From the NCBI RefSeq assembly GCF_019049105.1, contig NZ_JAHQZR010000004.1, positions 62,001 to 126,000 of the forward strand: a stretch of DNA of 64,000 bases, read 5' to 3'. How positions within the stretch are numbered: position 1 is the stretch's first letter; the number at the start of each line of letters is the position of its first letter. This DNA comes from Leucobacter chinensis. Its GTDB lineage: Bacteria > Actinomycetota > Actinomycetes > Actinomycetales > Microbacteriaceae. This document shows positions 41,750 to 51,501 of the stretch, piece by piece. A program made the translations under genes and the position numbers. The notes below the pieces were generated by a model. It was not told where the DNA came from. It made no database searches and was given only the letters and a program-made list of their open reading frames with translations.

Positions 41750-43060
41750 ATGACCACGCAAACGACTGAATCAGTCGATCGCACAAAGCTCACCGCGAGG
41801 GGTAAGAAAGCCCTCATCGCTGGTTCCATTGGAAACGCCGTCGAATGGGTTGACTGGGCGGTCTACACGACCTTCGCAGCCGTGTTCGCCCACCACTTCT
41901 TCCCCGAAGGCAATGAACTCGCGGCGCTTCTTTCAACCATGGCCATCTTCGCGGTTGGCTTCATCATGCGCCCGATCGGCGCAGCAGTAATGGGCTCATA
42001 CGCCGACCGTTTCGGGCGTAAAAAAGGCCTCGTGCTCACGATCAGCATGATGGCAGCCGCGACACTGCTCATTGGCCTCGCTCCGACCTACAACCAGATC
42101 GGCCTTCTCGCACCGATCATTCTCGTCTTTGCGAGGCTTGTTCAGGGCTTCGCAGCCGGAGGCGAATTCGGCTCATCGTCGGCGTTTCTCATTGAGTCAG
42201 CAGCGCCAGAGCGACGGGCATTCGCTGGCTCATGGCAGCAGGTCTCGGTGGGTGCTGGCGTGCTCATTGCCTCGGGCATGGGAACGGTTATCACCACGAC
42301 ACTTTCGCCTGAAGCGCTCGATGGCTGGGGCTGGCGCCTTGCCTTCATTATTGCTGCCTCGCTCGGCCTCGTTGGGCTCTGGCTGCGTCGCTCAGTTGAA
42401 GAGACCGAGTCGTTCGAGCGCGTCGCCGAGCAAGATGAGAAGGCCACGAAGAAGCGCCGTTGGGCCATGTTTGATATGTTCCGCTATCACCCGGCAGCGA
42501 CCCTGCGCGTCTTCGGCATCACGATCGCGGGCACACTGCTCTATTACATGTGGGTGAGCTACATGCCCACCTATGCGCACATCACAACGGGTATTCCTTT
42601 GAATCAGGCGTTGCTCGCAAACTTCATTGGCATGATCTTCTTCCTGTGCCTGCTGCCTTTCGGCGGCCTGCTTTCAGACAAGATCGGCCGTAAGCCCACC
42701 ATGGCTGGCTTTGCTGCTGGCTTTCTCGTCATCTCATACCCCGCATTTGCGCTGCTACAGGCCAACTTTTGGGTGCTGCTCGCGATTGAACTCATCGGCC
42801 TTTTCTTCCTTGTCGGCTACTCGGCAAACTGTGCCGTGATCATGGCCGAGCAGTTTCCCGCCGAGGTGCGTGCGACTGGAATTGGCCTACCGTACGCCCT
42901 CGCGGTCGCTGTGTTTGGCGGTACGGCACCGTACATCACGACCTGGATGAATCAGAATGGATACGGGCACCTCGTGTGGGTGTACTGTTCAATCGCTGCG
43001 CTCATCGGGCTCGCGGTATACCTCACGATGCCCGAGACCAAGGGTAAGGAGCTCGACTAA
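41750..43060 (+). CDS. MFS transporter, metabolite:H+ symporter (MHS) family
   Basis: A 436-residue, 12-helix importer of the MHS branch (ProP, ShiA, KgtP). Family marks: GSIGNAVEWVDWAVYTTFAA in helix 1, PIGAAVMGSYADRFGRKKGL, RLVQGFAAGGEFGSSSAFLI and GLLSDKIGRKPTMAG. It carries organic acids, betaines or related solutes with protons. It overlaps the next gene by TAATG and is the second gene of the operon. It therefore probably imports the pathway substrate. Confidence 0.92.
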   Translation: MTTQTTESVDRTKLTARGKKALIAGSIGNAVEWVDWAVYTTFAAVFAHHFFPEGNELAALLSTMAIFAVGFIMRPIGAAVMGSYADRFGRKKGLVLTISMMAAATLLIGLAPTYNQIGLLAPIILVFARLVQGFAAGGEFGSSSAFLIESAAPERRAFAGSWQQVSVGAGVLIASGMGTVITTTLSPEALDGWGWRLAFIIAASLGLVGLWLRRSVEETESFERVAEQDEKATKKRRWAMFDMFRYHPAATLRVFGITIAGTLLYYMWVSYMPTYAHITTGIPLNQALLANFIGMIFFLCLLPFGGLLSDKIGRKPTMAGFAAGFLVISYPAFALLQANFWVLLAIELIGLFFLVGYSANCAVIMAEQFPAEVRATGIGLPYALAVAVFGGTAPYITTWMNQNGYGHLVWVYCSIAALIGLAVYLTMPETKGKELD

Positions 43061-43851
43061 TGCGGCACGCTGTCGTGACCGGCGCAGCTGCCGGTATTGG
43101 AAAAGCAATTGCCGCGAGCTTTGCCGCCGACGGCTTCCGAGTGACCCTCGTCGATCGCGATACCGCAGGTCTCGAGGCTCACGCCGCTGAGCTTGCGGGA
43201 TCGACCGGAATGGTGCACCAGGTGGTTGCCGACCTTCGTGAAGATGGCGCTGCCGAACGGGTTATCGCGGCGGCGTGGAGTAACGCTCCCATCGATGTGC
43301 TCGTGTGCGCCGCTGGCGTGTACCCGGCGACGCCGTTTCTTGAGCTTGACTCGGCAACGTGGAACCTCGTGCAAGACCTCAACACCCGAGCGCCCATCAT
43401 GCTCACGGTCGAACTTGCCAAGCGTGCGATCTCAGAGGGCACGAAGCCGAACGTGGTGACGATCTCATCGGGTGCCGCACTGCGAGCTCGGCCAGGAGCA
43501 GCGCCGTACTCGACGTCGAAGGCCGCGCTTGAATCGGCGTCGAAGGCCGCGGCGCTTGAGCTTGGTGAGTACGGGATAAGGGTGAACGTTGTCGCCCCTG
43601 GCTTCATCGTTGTCGAGGGGCAAGCAAACCCACTGAGCGATGAGTACGTCGAAGCGGTCTCGGTGAACCCGCTTGGGCGCAAGGGGCAGCCGAGCGATAT
43701 CGCTCAGGCGGTTCGATGGCTTGCGAGCGACGCTGCTGAGTGGGTCACCGGCGCCGTGATCCGCGTTGACGGTGGCGCATCGACCGGGACAAACCAACTC
43801 CCGCTGCACTGGCACGAGCCGGTGATCACGGGCACACGAGAGGAATCATGA
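43060..43851 (+). CDS. SDR-family NAD(P)-dependent oxidoreductase
   Basis: A 263-residue classical short-chain dehydrogenase. The nucleotide-binding motif is TGAAAGIGKAIA, then CAAGVYPATPF, the catalytic Ser in VTISSGAALRARPG, and the Tyr/Lys pair in PYSTSKAALESASK. FIVVEGQANP follows the active site and the C-terminus has AEWVTGAVIRVDGGAS. It reversibly oxidises a hydroxyl group. It is the third gene of the operon, starting in the stop codon of the transporter. Confidence 0.92.
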   Translation: MRHAVVTGAAAGIGKAIAASFAADGFRVTLVDRDTAGLEAHAAELAGSTGMVHQVVADLREDGAAERVIAAAWSNAPIDVLVCAAGVYPATPFLELDSATWNLVQDLNTRAPIMLTVELAKRAISEGTKPNVVTISSGAALRARPGAAPYSTSKAALESASKAAALELGEYGIRVNVVAPGFIVVEGQANPLSDEYVEAVSVNPLGRKGQPSDIAQAVRWLASDAAEWVTGAVIRVDGGASTGTNQLPLHWHEPVITGTREES

Positions 43852-44852
43852 TGAACGCATACACGATCGTCGGTGGCGGGGCCATCGGTGGCACTCTTGC
43901 CGCGTACCTCGTCGAGGGCGGTGCTGAGGTCGTGATTATCGACGCCGACCACGACCACGTTGCGGCGTTGCGAGAGCGGGGCATTACGATTCAACGCCCA
44001 GACGGTGAGCTTGTTGTTCGCGTTACGGCGTACCACCTCGATGAGGCGCCAGAGCGTCTCGAGGCCGTGATTCTCGCGGTGAAAGCGCAGGCGACCGACA
44101 GCGCAGCCGCGTGGATCGCTCCGCGGCTCAGTGACCATGGCTGGGTTGTTTCTGCCCAGAATGGGCTCAACGAGGCGACGATCGCGAAGCACGTGGGTGC
44201 CGAACGTACCGTAGCCTGCTTTGTTGACCTTTTCGCCGACGTCATCGCTCCCGGAGTCATTCAAGACGGAGGCATCGGCGCCATGGCCATCGGGGAATAC
44301 ACGGGTGGATCGAGCGAGCGTATCGAGTCCCTCGTTCACGACCTTCGGCTCTGGGGCACGCCAGTCATCTCTGACAACGTCGAGGGTTTCCTCTGGTCGA
44401 AGCTCGCCTTTGGCAGCATGCTCATCGCGACCGCGCTCGCTGATGAAGATATGTCGGTGCTCATTGATCGACACCGTGGCCTCATGGCAGAACTCGCGGC
44501 AGAGGTACTCGAGCTGACTGACGCTATGGGCATTCATCCCGAGCCCTTTGACGCGTTTGTGCCCTCGGCCTACCGAGCAACGGCCGATCAGGCCGAAACC
44601 GACGCGGCGACCGACGGTCTCGTCGCGTGGCTCGCAACGCAAACCAAAACCCGCTCTGGTATTTGGCGAGACCTTGCCGTACGGAAACGCCCAACCGAGG
44701 TGCCAGCACAGTTTCGGGCGATGCTGGCTTTTGGCGAACAGCACAGCATGAGGATGCCTAAGATCAGGCGACTGATGGAGCTCATTCAGGCGATTGAGCA
44801 GGGCGAACCAATGGCTGAGACCCACATCGAAGAACTAGCAAAGGTGAAATAA
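43851..44852 (+). CDS. Ketopantoate-reductase-family 2-keto acid reductase
   Basis: A 333-residue ApbA/PanE-family enzyme. The N-terminal Rossmann motif is YTIVGGGAIGGTLAAYL and the central signature LAVKAQAT has Lys. SAQNGLNEATIAKHVG and the later FLWSKLAFGS with catalytic Lys belong to the family. It reduces or oxidises a 2-keto/2-hydroxy acid pair. Pantothenate biosynthesis is unlikely here because the neighbours are catabolic. The start chosen is the second of two adjacent ATGs, with better spacing from AGAGGA. Confidence 0.88.
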   Translation: MNAYTIVGGGAIGGTLAAYLVEGGAEVVIIDADHDHVAALRERGITIQRPDGELVVRVTAYHLDEAPERLEAVILAVKAQATDSAAAWIAPRLSDHGWVVSAQNGLNEATIAKHVGAERTVACFVDLFADVIAPGVIQDGGIGAMAIGEYTGGSSERIESLVHDLRLWGTPVISDNVEGFLWSKLAFGSMLIATALADEDMSVLIDRHRGLMAELAAEVLELTDAMGIHPEPFDAFVPSAYRATADQAETDAATDGLVAWLATQTKTRSGIWRDLAVRKRPTEVPAQFRAMLAFGEQHSMRMPKIRRLMELIQAIEQGEPMAETHIEELAKVK

Positions 44853-45998
44853 ATGAGTGACGAGAACGTGACCCTTGAAACCGCACGGGAAACCATGGTG
44901 GCAGACCTGACCGCGTACATCGAGCAGGAGACGCCCTCTGACGACCTCGAGCTTTTGCGCCGTGGTTTCGACTGGGTGCAAGACTTTCTCGAGTCGCGGC
45001 TCGGGGCCCCCGAGATGTCGGAGCGTCACGAAGATGATGTGCATGGCCCCGTCGGGGTGAACGTCTACGGCGCTCGGAACGGGGCGACGGGGAACGTTGC
45101 CGTGCTGTGCCACTACGACACCGTATGGCCTGCAGGAACGCTCTCGAACTGGCCCGTCACCATCGAGGGTGATCGCCTCACCGGGCCCGGGTGCTTCGAT
45201 ATGAAAGCGGGCCTCGTGCAGTTCGTGTGGGGTCTCAAGACCGCGTACGAGAGCGGCCTCCCCGTGCCACGAGTGAGTCTCGTGCTGAACGGTGACGAAG
45301 AGATCGGATCGCCCGCTTCCCGGCCGATCATTGAACAAGTCGCTCGCGAGGCCGACGCTGTTCTCGTGTTCGAGGCAAGCGCTGATGCCGCCGTGAAGAC
45401 CGCACGCAAGGGCGTCGGCATGTTTCGTGTTGAGGTCGCTGGTGTTGAGAGCCACGCAGGGCTTGATCCGGAGCGAGGAGTGAGCGCTATCGACGAGGTA
45501 TCGAGAGTGGTGCGTAGTCTGCACGACGCCGCTGATCTCAACGCTGGTACAAGCGTTAATGTGGGGCTTATCTCGGGTGGTAGCCGTTCGAACGTGACTG
45601 CTGGGCATGCCGAGGGGCAGGTCGATGTTCGCGTCTCGACACAAGCCGAGGCCGACCGCATTGACGCGCTGCTCGAGGGGTTGGAGCCTCATAACCCTGC
45701 CGCGAGCATTCACGTCACGGGAGAGTGGAACCGGCCCGTTATGCCGCGTACCGAGGGTAACGCGCGGCTCTACACGCTTGCCCGTGAAGAGGCAGGAGCG
45801 CTGGGCTTCGACCTCGCTGAGATTAGCGTTGGCGGTGCGAGCGACGGCAACTTTGCTTCGGCTCTTGGCTTGCCGGTGCTTGACGGCCTCGGTGCTGTCG
45901 GCGAGGGCGCTCACGCTCGTCACGAGTGGGTGAGCGTTGATGGCATGGTGCAGCGTGCTGCCCTCGCGGCCAGGATGCTGCTGCGTCTCGCGCAGTAA
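44853..45998 (+). CDS. M20-family metallohydrolase (CPG2-like)
   Basis: A 381-residue M20 aminoacylase/carboxypeptidase. Metal ligands are seen in AVLCHYDTVWPAG (His, Asp), GPGCFDMKAGLVQF (Asp), SLVLNGDEEIGSP (Glu-Glu) and later ARHEWVSVDGM (His). The dimerisation insert includes GVESHAGLDPERGVSA. It cleaves an amide between an acyl group and an amino acid. It starts right after the previous stop and ends the operon. Confidence 0.9.
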   Translation: MSDENVTLETARETMVADLTAYIEQETPSDDLELLRRGFDWVQDFLESRLGAPEMSERHEDDVHGPVGVNVYGARNGATGNVAVLCHYDTVWPAGTLSNWPVTIEGDRLTGPGCFDMKAGLVQFVWGLKTAYESGLPVPRVSLVLNGDEEIGSPASRPIIEQVAREADAVLVFEASADAAVKTARKGVGMFRVEVAGVESHAGLDPERGVSAIDEVSRVVRSLHDAADLNAGTSVNVGLISGGSRSNVTAGHAEGQVDVRVSTQAEADRIDALLEGLEPHNPAASIHVTGEWNRPVMPRTEGNARLYTLAREEAGALGFDLAEISVGGASDGNFASALGLPVLDGLGAVGEGAHARHEWVSVDGMVQRAALAARMLLRLAQ

Positions 45999-46228
45999 CA
46001 GCCGCCTGGCGTGGGGGCGCGGCACACCGGCGTGCTGTGCGCCCCACGCCGGGCTCCGCAGCGCGCTGCGCGCTCGCTGCTGCGCTCCCGCTGCCGCGCT
46101 CCCGCCTCCCGCGCTCCCGCTGCCGCGCTCCCGCGCTCCCGCTCCCGGCTCCCGCTGCCGCGCTCCCGCGGCGGCACCCCTCCGCCGCGCCGCTCCCGCT
46201 CCCGTCTCACGCTGCTTGCGGTTTTTCG

Positions 46229-46288
46229 GTTTACTTGACGAAAAGCAGGGTGAAATAGGCCAAACACCCTGCTTTTCGTCAAGTAAAC
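46229..46288. repeat. Repeated hairpin element, copy 2
   Basis: Perfect 24-bp arms (46229-46252 and 46265-46288) carry the same ACTTGACGAAAAGCAGGGTG core as copies 1 and 3, with a 12-base loop of unrelated sequence. The preceding bases GCGGTTTTTC are also shared with copy 3. Confidence 0.85.
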
Positions 46289-46464
46289 GACCGTAACCCC
46301 GGGAAAAGCGAGCGCCAACTCGGGCACAGTGGCAGCACGTGCAAAAGCACTGAGGTTTCTGCGCCGGGCGGCGTTCACTCCCGAAAAGAGACTCCCGAAT
46401 ATGAGGGGTTCACTCCCGAATATGGGTACTCTCTGTGAACGTAGGGCAGCCACCGCAAGCCGTG

Positions 46465-46567
46465 TTGACGCTTCAAATTAGGCGTGCCTATGATTGAAGT
46501 ACCAATTAAAGGCAATTAGGTTGCTGTGTAATTTGGCGAAGCATATAACCAGCAGCTGACCTGCTGG
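46465..46567 (+). promoter_or_regulatory. Promoter and structured leader of the butanediol dehydrogenase gene
   Basis: TTGACG (46465-46470), 18 bases and TATGAT (46489-46494) form a promoter, with the palindrome TAGGC-GT-GCCTA (46479-46490) in the spacer. The ~130-base leader folds a perfect stem CCAGCAG/CTGCTGG (46549-46555, 46561-46567). A regulatory leader is possible. Confidence 0.55.
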
Positions 46568-46629
46568 TGCTGAACTCACAAGGCTCGGTGCCTCTCGATC
46601 AGTTGCGCTGTGAAAGAGGGTTTAACACC

Positions 46630-47706
46630 ATGAAAGCTGCACGCTACTACGGTCGCGAAGATATTCGCATTGAAGACATTGAGCCCCAACCACTCGAAGC
46701 CGGTACGGTTCGTATTGACGTAGCCTGGACCGGCATTTGCGGTACCGATCTTCACGAGTACCTTGACGGCCCCATCTTCGTTCCCGAGCACGGGCACCCG
46801 CACCCCATCTCTGGCGAGTCGGCTCCCGTGACGCTCGGTCACGAGTTCTCGGGCGTCATTTCAGAGGTCGGCGAGGGCGTTTCAGACCTCGCTGTTGGCG
46901 ATCACGTTGTCGTCGAGCCGTACATCATTCGTGACGATGTCAACACCGGTCCCGATTCGAACGACTACCACCTCTCTGACGACATGAACTTCATCGGCCT
47001 CGGTGGCCGCGGCGGTGGCCTCGCAGAGAACATCGTTGTGAAAGAGCGCTGGGTGCACAAGATCGATTCGTCGGTTGCCCTCGACGAGGCTGCCCTCATC
47101 GAGCCGCTTTCGGTCGCATACCACGCCGTCAAGCGTTCGGGCGTGACCGCTGGCCAGACCGCACTCGTTGGTGGCGCCGGTCCCATCGGTCTGCTCACCG
47201 CAGCGGTACTGAACGCACTCGGCGTGAAGGTTATCGTCTCAGAGCTCTCATCGCTTCGCCGCCAGAAGGCACTCGACGCGGGTGTCGCCGACATCGCGCT
47301 GAACCCCGCCGAGGTCGACGTTGTTGCTGAGGTCAAGAAGCTCACCGATGGTAAGGGCGCTGACGTTGCGTTCGAGGCCACCTCGGTTCAGGTTGTTTTC
47401 GACACGCTCATGGACGCCGTGCGCCCAACCGGCGTCATTGTCGTCATCTCGATCTGGGGCAAGCCTGCAACCTTCGACATGCACAAGCTCGTCATGAAGG
47501 AGATCGACGTTCGCGGCACGATCGGGTACGTGAACTCGCACCCCGACACCATCGCGCTTGTCGAGTCGGGCAAGATCGACCTCAAGCCGTTCATCACCGG
47601 CAAGATCGCGCTCGAAGGCCTCGTTGACGAGGGCTTCAACACCCTCATCAACCACAACGAGACCGCAGTGAAGATTCTCGTTTCACCAACGGGCAAGGGT
47701 CTCTAG
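46630..47706 (+). CDS. Zinc-dependent 2,3-butanediol dehydrogenase-like enzyme
   Basis: A 358-residue medium-chain dehydrogenase. Catalytic zinc ligands are Cys37 in TGICGTDLHEY and His71-Glu72 in LGHEFSG; the long loop PEHGHPHPISG is typical of (R,R)-butanediol dehydrogenases. The NAD site is ALVGGAGPIGLLTAAVL near residue 178. It interconverts acetoin or diacetyl and 2,3-butanediol. It is preceded by a long structured leader and followed by a clear terminator, so it is a single-gene unit. Confidence 0.87.
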   Translation: MKAARYYGREDIRIEDIEPQPLEAGTVRIDVAWTGICGTDLHEYLDGPIFVPEHGHPHPISGESAPVTLGHEFSGVISEVGEGVSDLAVGDHVVVEPYIIRDDVNTGPDSNDYHLSDDMNFIGLGGRGGGLAENIVVKERWVHKIDSSVALDEAALIEPLSVAYHAVKRSGVTAGQTALVGGAGPIGLLTAAVLNALGVKVIVSELSSLRRQKALDAGVADIALNPAEVDVVAEVKKLTDGKGADVAFEATSVQVVFDTLMDAVRPTGVIVVISIWGKPATFDMHKLVMKEIDVRGTIGYVNSHPDTIALVESGKIDLKPFITGKIALEGLVDEGFNTLINHNETAVKILVSPTGKGL

Positions 47707-47717
47707 ACCGCACGTAC

Positions 47718-47760
47718 AAAGCAGGGCCGGGGGTGAACCTCGGCCCTGCTTTTCGTTTTC
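47718..47760 (+). terminator. Rho-independent terminator of the dehydrogenase gene
   Basis: AAAGCAGGGCCG (47718-47729) and CGGCCCTGCTTT (47741-47752) form a 12-bp stem followed by TTTCGTTTT. It is the clearest intrinsic terminator in the window. Confidence 0.88.
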
Positions 47761-47781
47761 TGTGAGCGTTCGCCGCGCCAA

Positions 47782-47878
47782 GCCGCCGCGCAGCACTCGG
47801 TCATGCTGACCCGCCGCGCAACACCCGGTCCTGCTCAGCCGCCGCGCAACGCCCGGTCGCGCCAAGCCGCCGCAGCGC
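47782..47878. repeat. 28-base tandem repeat, three and a half units
   Basis: Units starting at 47782, 47810, 47838 and 47866 share the core CCGCCGCGCA and differ at a few positions. The period is exactly 28 bases. It ends 5 bases before the stop of the MntR-like gene. Confidence 0.78.
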
Positions 47879-47883
47879 CGCGA

Positions 47884-48594
47884 CTACTCGCCGGTTTCGC
47901 CCTGTCCGGGTTGCGAGACGTAGATGGCGTCGGTCGCGGGCCTGCCGAGCGTGATGGTTTCGCCGTATTCCTCGCCGTCTTCGCCGACGTGTGTGACGGT
48001 GATGGTGCTCGAGTAAGGAGCGCCCTCGGCCACACGCAGGAGCGAGCCCACCGTGATCTTGCACTCGTCGCAGTGCAGGAGCAGTGCGGGGTCGTCGTCG
48101 GCGATGCGCTCGACGCACACGGTCGCAGGCAGCGGAACGATGCTGAGCTGCGTCGCCTGCGGCATGAGCAGCTTGCCGTCGGCCGTGGGAATAGGATCAC
48201 CGTGCGGATCCCTCACGGGATGCCCGAGCAGCACGTCGATCCGCTCGATCATGAGGTCGCTCACCGCATGCTCGAGGTGTTCGGCTTCGTCGTGAACTTC
48301 GTCCCAGCCGTACCCGAGAACTTGCACGAGAAAGGTCTCGATGAGTCGATGCCTGCGCACCATTTGGAGGGCGTAGGCGTGGCCGAGTTCGGTGAGCTGC
48401 ACCGAGCCGTAAGGGGTGTGGTTCACGAGCCCCTGGGCGGCGAGTTTTCGAATGCCCTCGCTGACGGTCGACATGCGAAGGCCGAGGCGTTCTGCAATCA
48501 CAGACGCGGTAATGGGCGCGTCTGACCATTCGGCACTCGCCCACACGACCTTGAGATAGTTTTGAGCACTGGTGGTGAGCTCTGAAAGTGTCAT
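47884..48594 (-). CDS. DtxR/MntR-family metal-dependent regulator
   Basis: A 236-residue regulator with an N-terminal winged helix (ASVIAERLGLRMSTVSEGIR), a dimerisation and metal domain (~70-130), and a C-terminal SH3-like FeoA domain. Metal ligands: His82 in RRHRLIETF, and Glu105, Glu108 and His109 in DEAEHLEHA. DtxR/IdeR have Cys where Glu105 stands, while manganese-sensing MntR has Glu, so manganese is the likelier co-repressor. Asn12 replaces Met/Asp at another ligand position. It is divergent from an amino-acid ABC importer. Confidence 0.88.
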   Translation of the reverse strand: MTLSELTTSAQNYLKVVWASAEWSDAPITASVIAERLGLRMSTVSEGIRKLAAQGLVNHTPYGSVQLTELGHAYALQMVRRHRLIETFLVQVLGYGWDEVHDEAEHLEHAVSDLMIERIDVLLGHPVRDPHGDPIPTADGKLLMPQATQLSIVPLPATVCVERIADDDPALLLHCDECKITVGSLLRVAEGAPYSSTITVTHVGEDGEEYGETITLGRPATDAIYVSQPGQGETGE

Positions 48595-48722
48595 GCTCCC
48601 TATTGTTACAGACCGGTTGCATTCTCACACGGGGCGATACAAACGGGGCAAGAACTTCTATGATGAAAGTCACACGTGAGAAGGGTGAGGATGCCCTTTT
48701 CGGGTCGAAAGGACGACGATCA

Positions 48723-49613
48723 ATGAAGATTCGCTACGCACTCCCAGCGATCACCGCCGCACTGCTACTCACCCTCACGGGCTGCGTTAACAACGCTGAA
48801 GGTGAGGGCGAAGAGAAAGCCCCGCAGGCCGAGGGCATCCAGCCAGACAAGGCAGCGGTTGAGCTGCTGCCAGACGACGTGAAAGACTCGGGCGTGCTGA
48901 CGATCGGCACCGACGCCGAGTACCCGCCAAACGAGTACAAGGACGCCCAGGGTAAGCCCACGGGCTGGGGCGTTGACCTCGCGAACGCGGTCGCGGCGAA
49001 GCTCGGCCTTGAGCCTGAGTGGGAGATGCTCGGGTTCGACAGCATCATTCCTCGTATTCAGGAGGGCGCGCTGAACCTCGGTTCTTCGTCGTTCACCGAT
49101 ACGCTCGAGCGCCAGAAGTCAGTTGACTTTGTGAACTATCTCGATGCCGGTAGCCAGTGGGCTGCGCCGGTTGACTCTGACGTTGATCCTGAGAACGCGT
49201 GCGGTCTCACCGTCGCGGTTCAGAGCGGAACGGTACAGCACCTCACCGAGCTCGTTGAGCGTAATGAGCAGTGCAAGGCCGACGGCAAAGATCCGATCGA
49301 GGTGCTGCCCTACGACGGTCAGCCCGAGGTGACCCAGGCCGTGATCAACGGCCAGGCTGACGCTTTCTCGGCTGACTCACCCGTGACGGGTAACGCTGTT
49401 GCGAAGAGCGATGGCGCGCTTGAACTCGTTGGCGAGCTCTTTGACGCGGCACCGTACGGCTTCGCGACGCAGATCGACAGCGACATGACGAAGGCGGTTC
49501 AGGCCGCGCTGCAGTCACTCATTGATGACGGCACGTACCTGAAGATTCTGACCAACGCCGGTATTGAGTCGGGAGCCCGTGACGAGGCGACCGTTAACGC
49601 CGGCAACGAGTAG
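48723..49613 (+). CDS. Polar amino-acid ABC transporter, lipoprotein binding subunit
   Basis: A 296-residue lipoprotein. The signal peptide ends in the lipobox LTLTGC, so Cys is lipidated. The mature domain is an SBP_bac_3 receptor with GVLTIGTDAEYPPNEYKDAQG, GWGVDLANAVAAKLGLEPEW and the conserved RQKSVDFVNY. It binds a polar amino acid outside the cell. The start at MKIRYALP is set by the signal peptide; the ORF upstream is longer. Permease and ATPase follow. Confidence 0.92.
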   Translation: MKIRYALPAITAALLLTLTGCVNNAEGEGEEKAPQAEGIQPDKAAVELLPDDVKDSGVLTIGTDAEYPPNEYKDAQGKPTGWGVDLANAVAAKLGLEPEWEMLGFDSIIPRIQEGALNLGSSSFTDTLERQKSVDFVNYLDAGSQWAAPVDSDVDPENACGLTVAVQSGTVQHLTELVERNEQCKADGKDPIEVLPYDGQPEVTQAVINGQADAFSADSPVTGNAVAKSDGALELVGELFDAAPYGFATQIDSDMTKAVQAALQSLIDDGTYLKILTNAGIESGARDEATVNAGNE

Positions 49614-49635
49614 GCCGAAGAGGCCCTAGGCAACC

Positions 49636-50632
49636 ATGTCTGACTCGACTCCTCGGGCTGCGGGACGAGCGGTCTCGCAGCCCGACGAAATCCCCATGGC
49701 CGAACCGATCGAAGCGATCAAGCTGAAGCACCCGTGGCGCAACGTGTTTGCGGTCGTGCTTGTGATCATCGTCGGGCTGTTCATCTACGATGCGGCGTTT
49801 AACCGGCCCGTGTATAACTGGCCAGAGGTCGGCAAGTACCTCTTTGATACCCGAGTCGTCTCGGCGATCGGCTATACGCTGCAGCTCACGATCTACTCGA
49901 TGATCATCGCGATCGTGCTTGGTGTGAGCCTCGCCGTGATGCGTATGTCGCCAAACCCCGTCGTGAAGTCGGTGGCGTGGGTGTATCTCTGGATTTTCCG
50001 CGGTACACCGGTGTACGTGCAGCTGACGTTCTGGGGCATGATCGGCGTCATCTACAAGACGATTGACATCGGCATTCCCTTTACCGAGCCGCTCGCGCAG
50101 ATCGTGACGAAAGACCTGCTGAGCTACTTCACCCTCGCGGTGATTGGGCTCGCGCTGAACGAAGCGGCGTATATGGCCGAGATCGTTCGCGCTGGCCTGC
50201 TCGCGGTCGATAAGGGACAAGAGGAAGCCTCGACCGCACTTGGACTGGGGTGGTGGCACACGATGACTCGCGTCATTTTGCCCCAGGCAATGCGCGTCAT
50301 CATTCCGCCCACGGGCAATGAGGTGATCTCAATGCTCAAGACCACCTCGCTCGTGACGGCGGTGCCCTTCACCCTCGAACTGTACACCCGCACCCGAGAC
50401 ATCGCGGGCGTCACGTATCAGCCGGTGCCCATGCTCATCGTGGCCTCGGTGTGGTACCTCGTGATCACCTCGGTGCTCATGGTTGGTCAGTACTTCCTCG
50501 AGAGGCACTATTCGAAGGGGCACGGCGTGCGCCAGGAGGTCATGAAGCCGACGGTTGAGACGCAGACCATCACGGTGGCCGGCATCGAAGACTCGGCAGG
50601 CCCGAAGCACGGTGAGAGAGAAGGTGGCGATC

Positions 50633-50640
<8 letters not shown>
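49636..50640 (+). CDS. Polar amino-acid ABC transporter, permease
   Basis: A 334-residue permease of the His/Glu/Gln family. It has about six hydrophobic helices, the family entry [33 protein letters not shown], and the EAA loop [25 protein letters not shown]- and C-terminal extensions of ~40 residues are hydrophilic and variable. It lies 22 bases after the binding protein gene and overlaps the ATPase gene by 8 bases. Confidence 0.92.
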
Positions 50641-51412
<772 letters not shown>

Positions 51413-51426
51413 CGGGCAATAACGAG

Positions 51427-51480
51427 CGAGAGGCGGATCGCGCTGGCCTGATGGCCGCGTGATCCGCCTCTCGTCTGTTT
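51427..51480 (+). terminator. Hairpin terminator after the amino-acid importer
   Basis: CGAGAGGCGGATC (51427-51439) and GATCCGCCTCTCG (51461-51473) form a perfect 13-bp stem, with extra pairing in the loop (TGGCC/GGCCG region), followed by TCTGTTT. It may also serve the convergent cytidylyltransferase gene. Confidence 0.8.
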
Positions 51481-51501
51481 CGGCGCCCGAAGCCGAACGC
51501 G

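Larger units (their letters stand above)
45999..46629. other. Long intergenic region: C-rich repeats, hairpin element, leader
   Basis: No gene was seen. From ~46020 to 46200 the plus strand is a low-complexity run of CGCTCCCG and CTGCCG units. Hairpin copy 2 follows (46229-46288). Near 46376-46440 CTCCCGAATATG is repeated, and GTTCAC/GTGAAC pair around the last copy. The promoter and leader of the butanediol dehydrogenase gene complete the gap. Confidence 0.65.

Noticed and set aside
43851-44852. Pantothenate biosynthesis role for the ketopantoate-reductase-like gene
   Set aside because: No panB, panC or panD nearby; the operon is a transporter-hydrolase set, so a catabolic role fits better.
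46011-46296. Small plus-strand frames in the C-rich repeats
   Set aside because: They translate low-complexity Arg/Ser/Pro sequence and run through the hairpin element.
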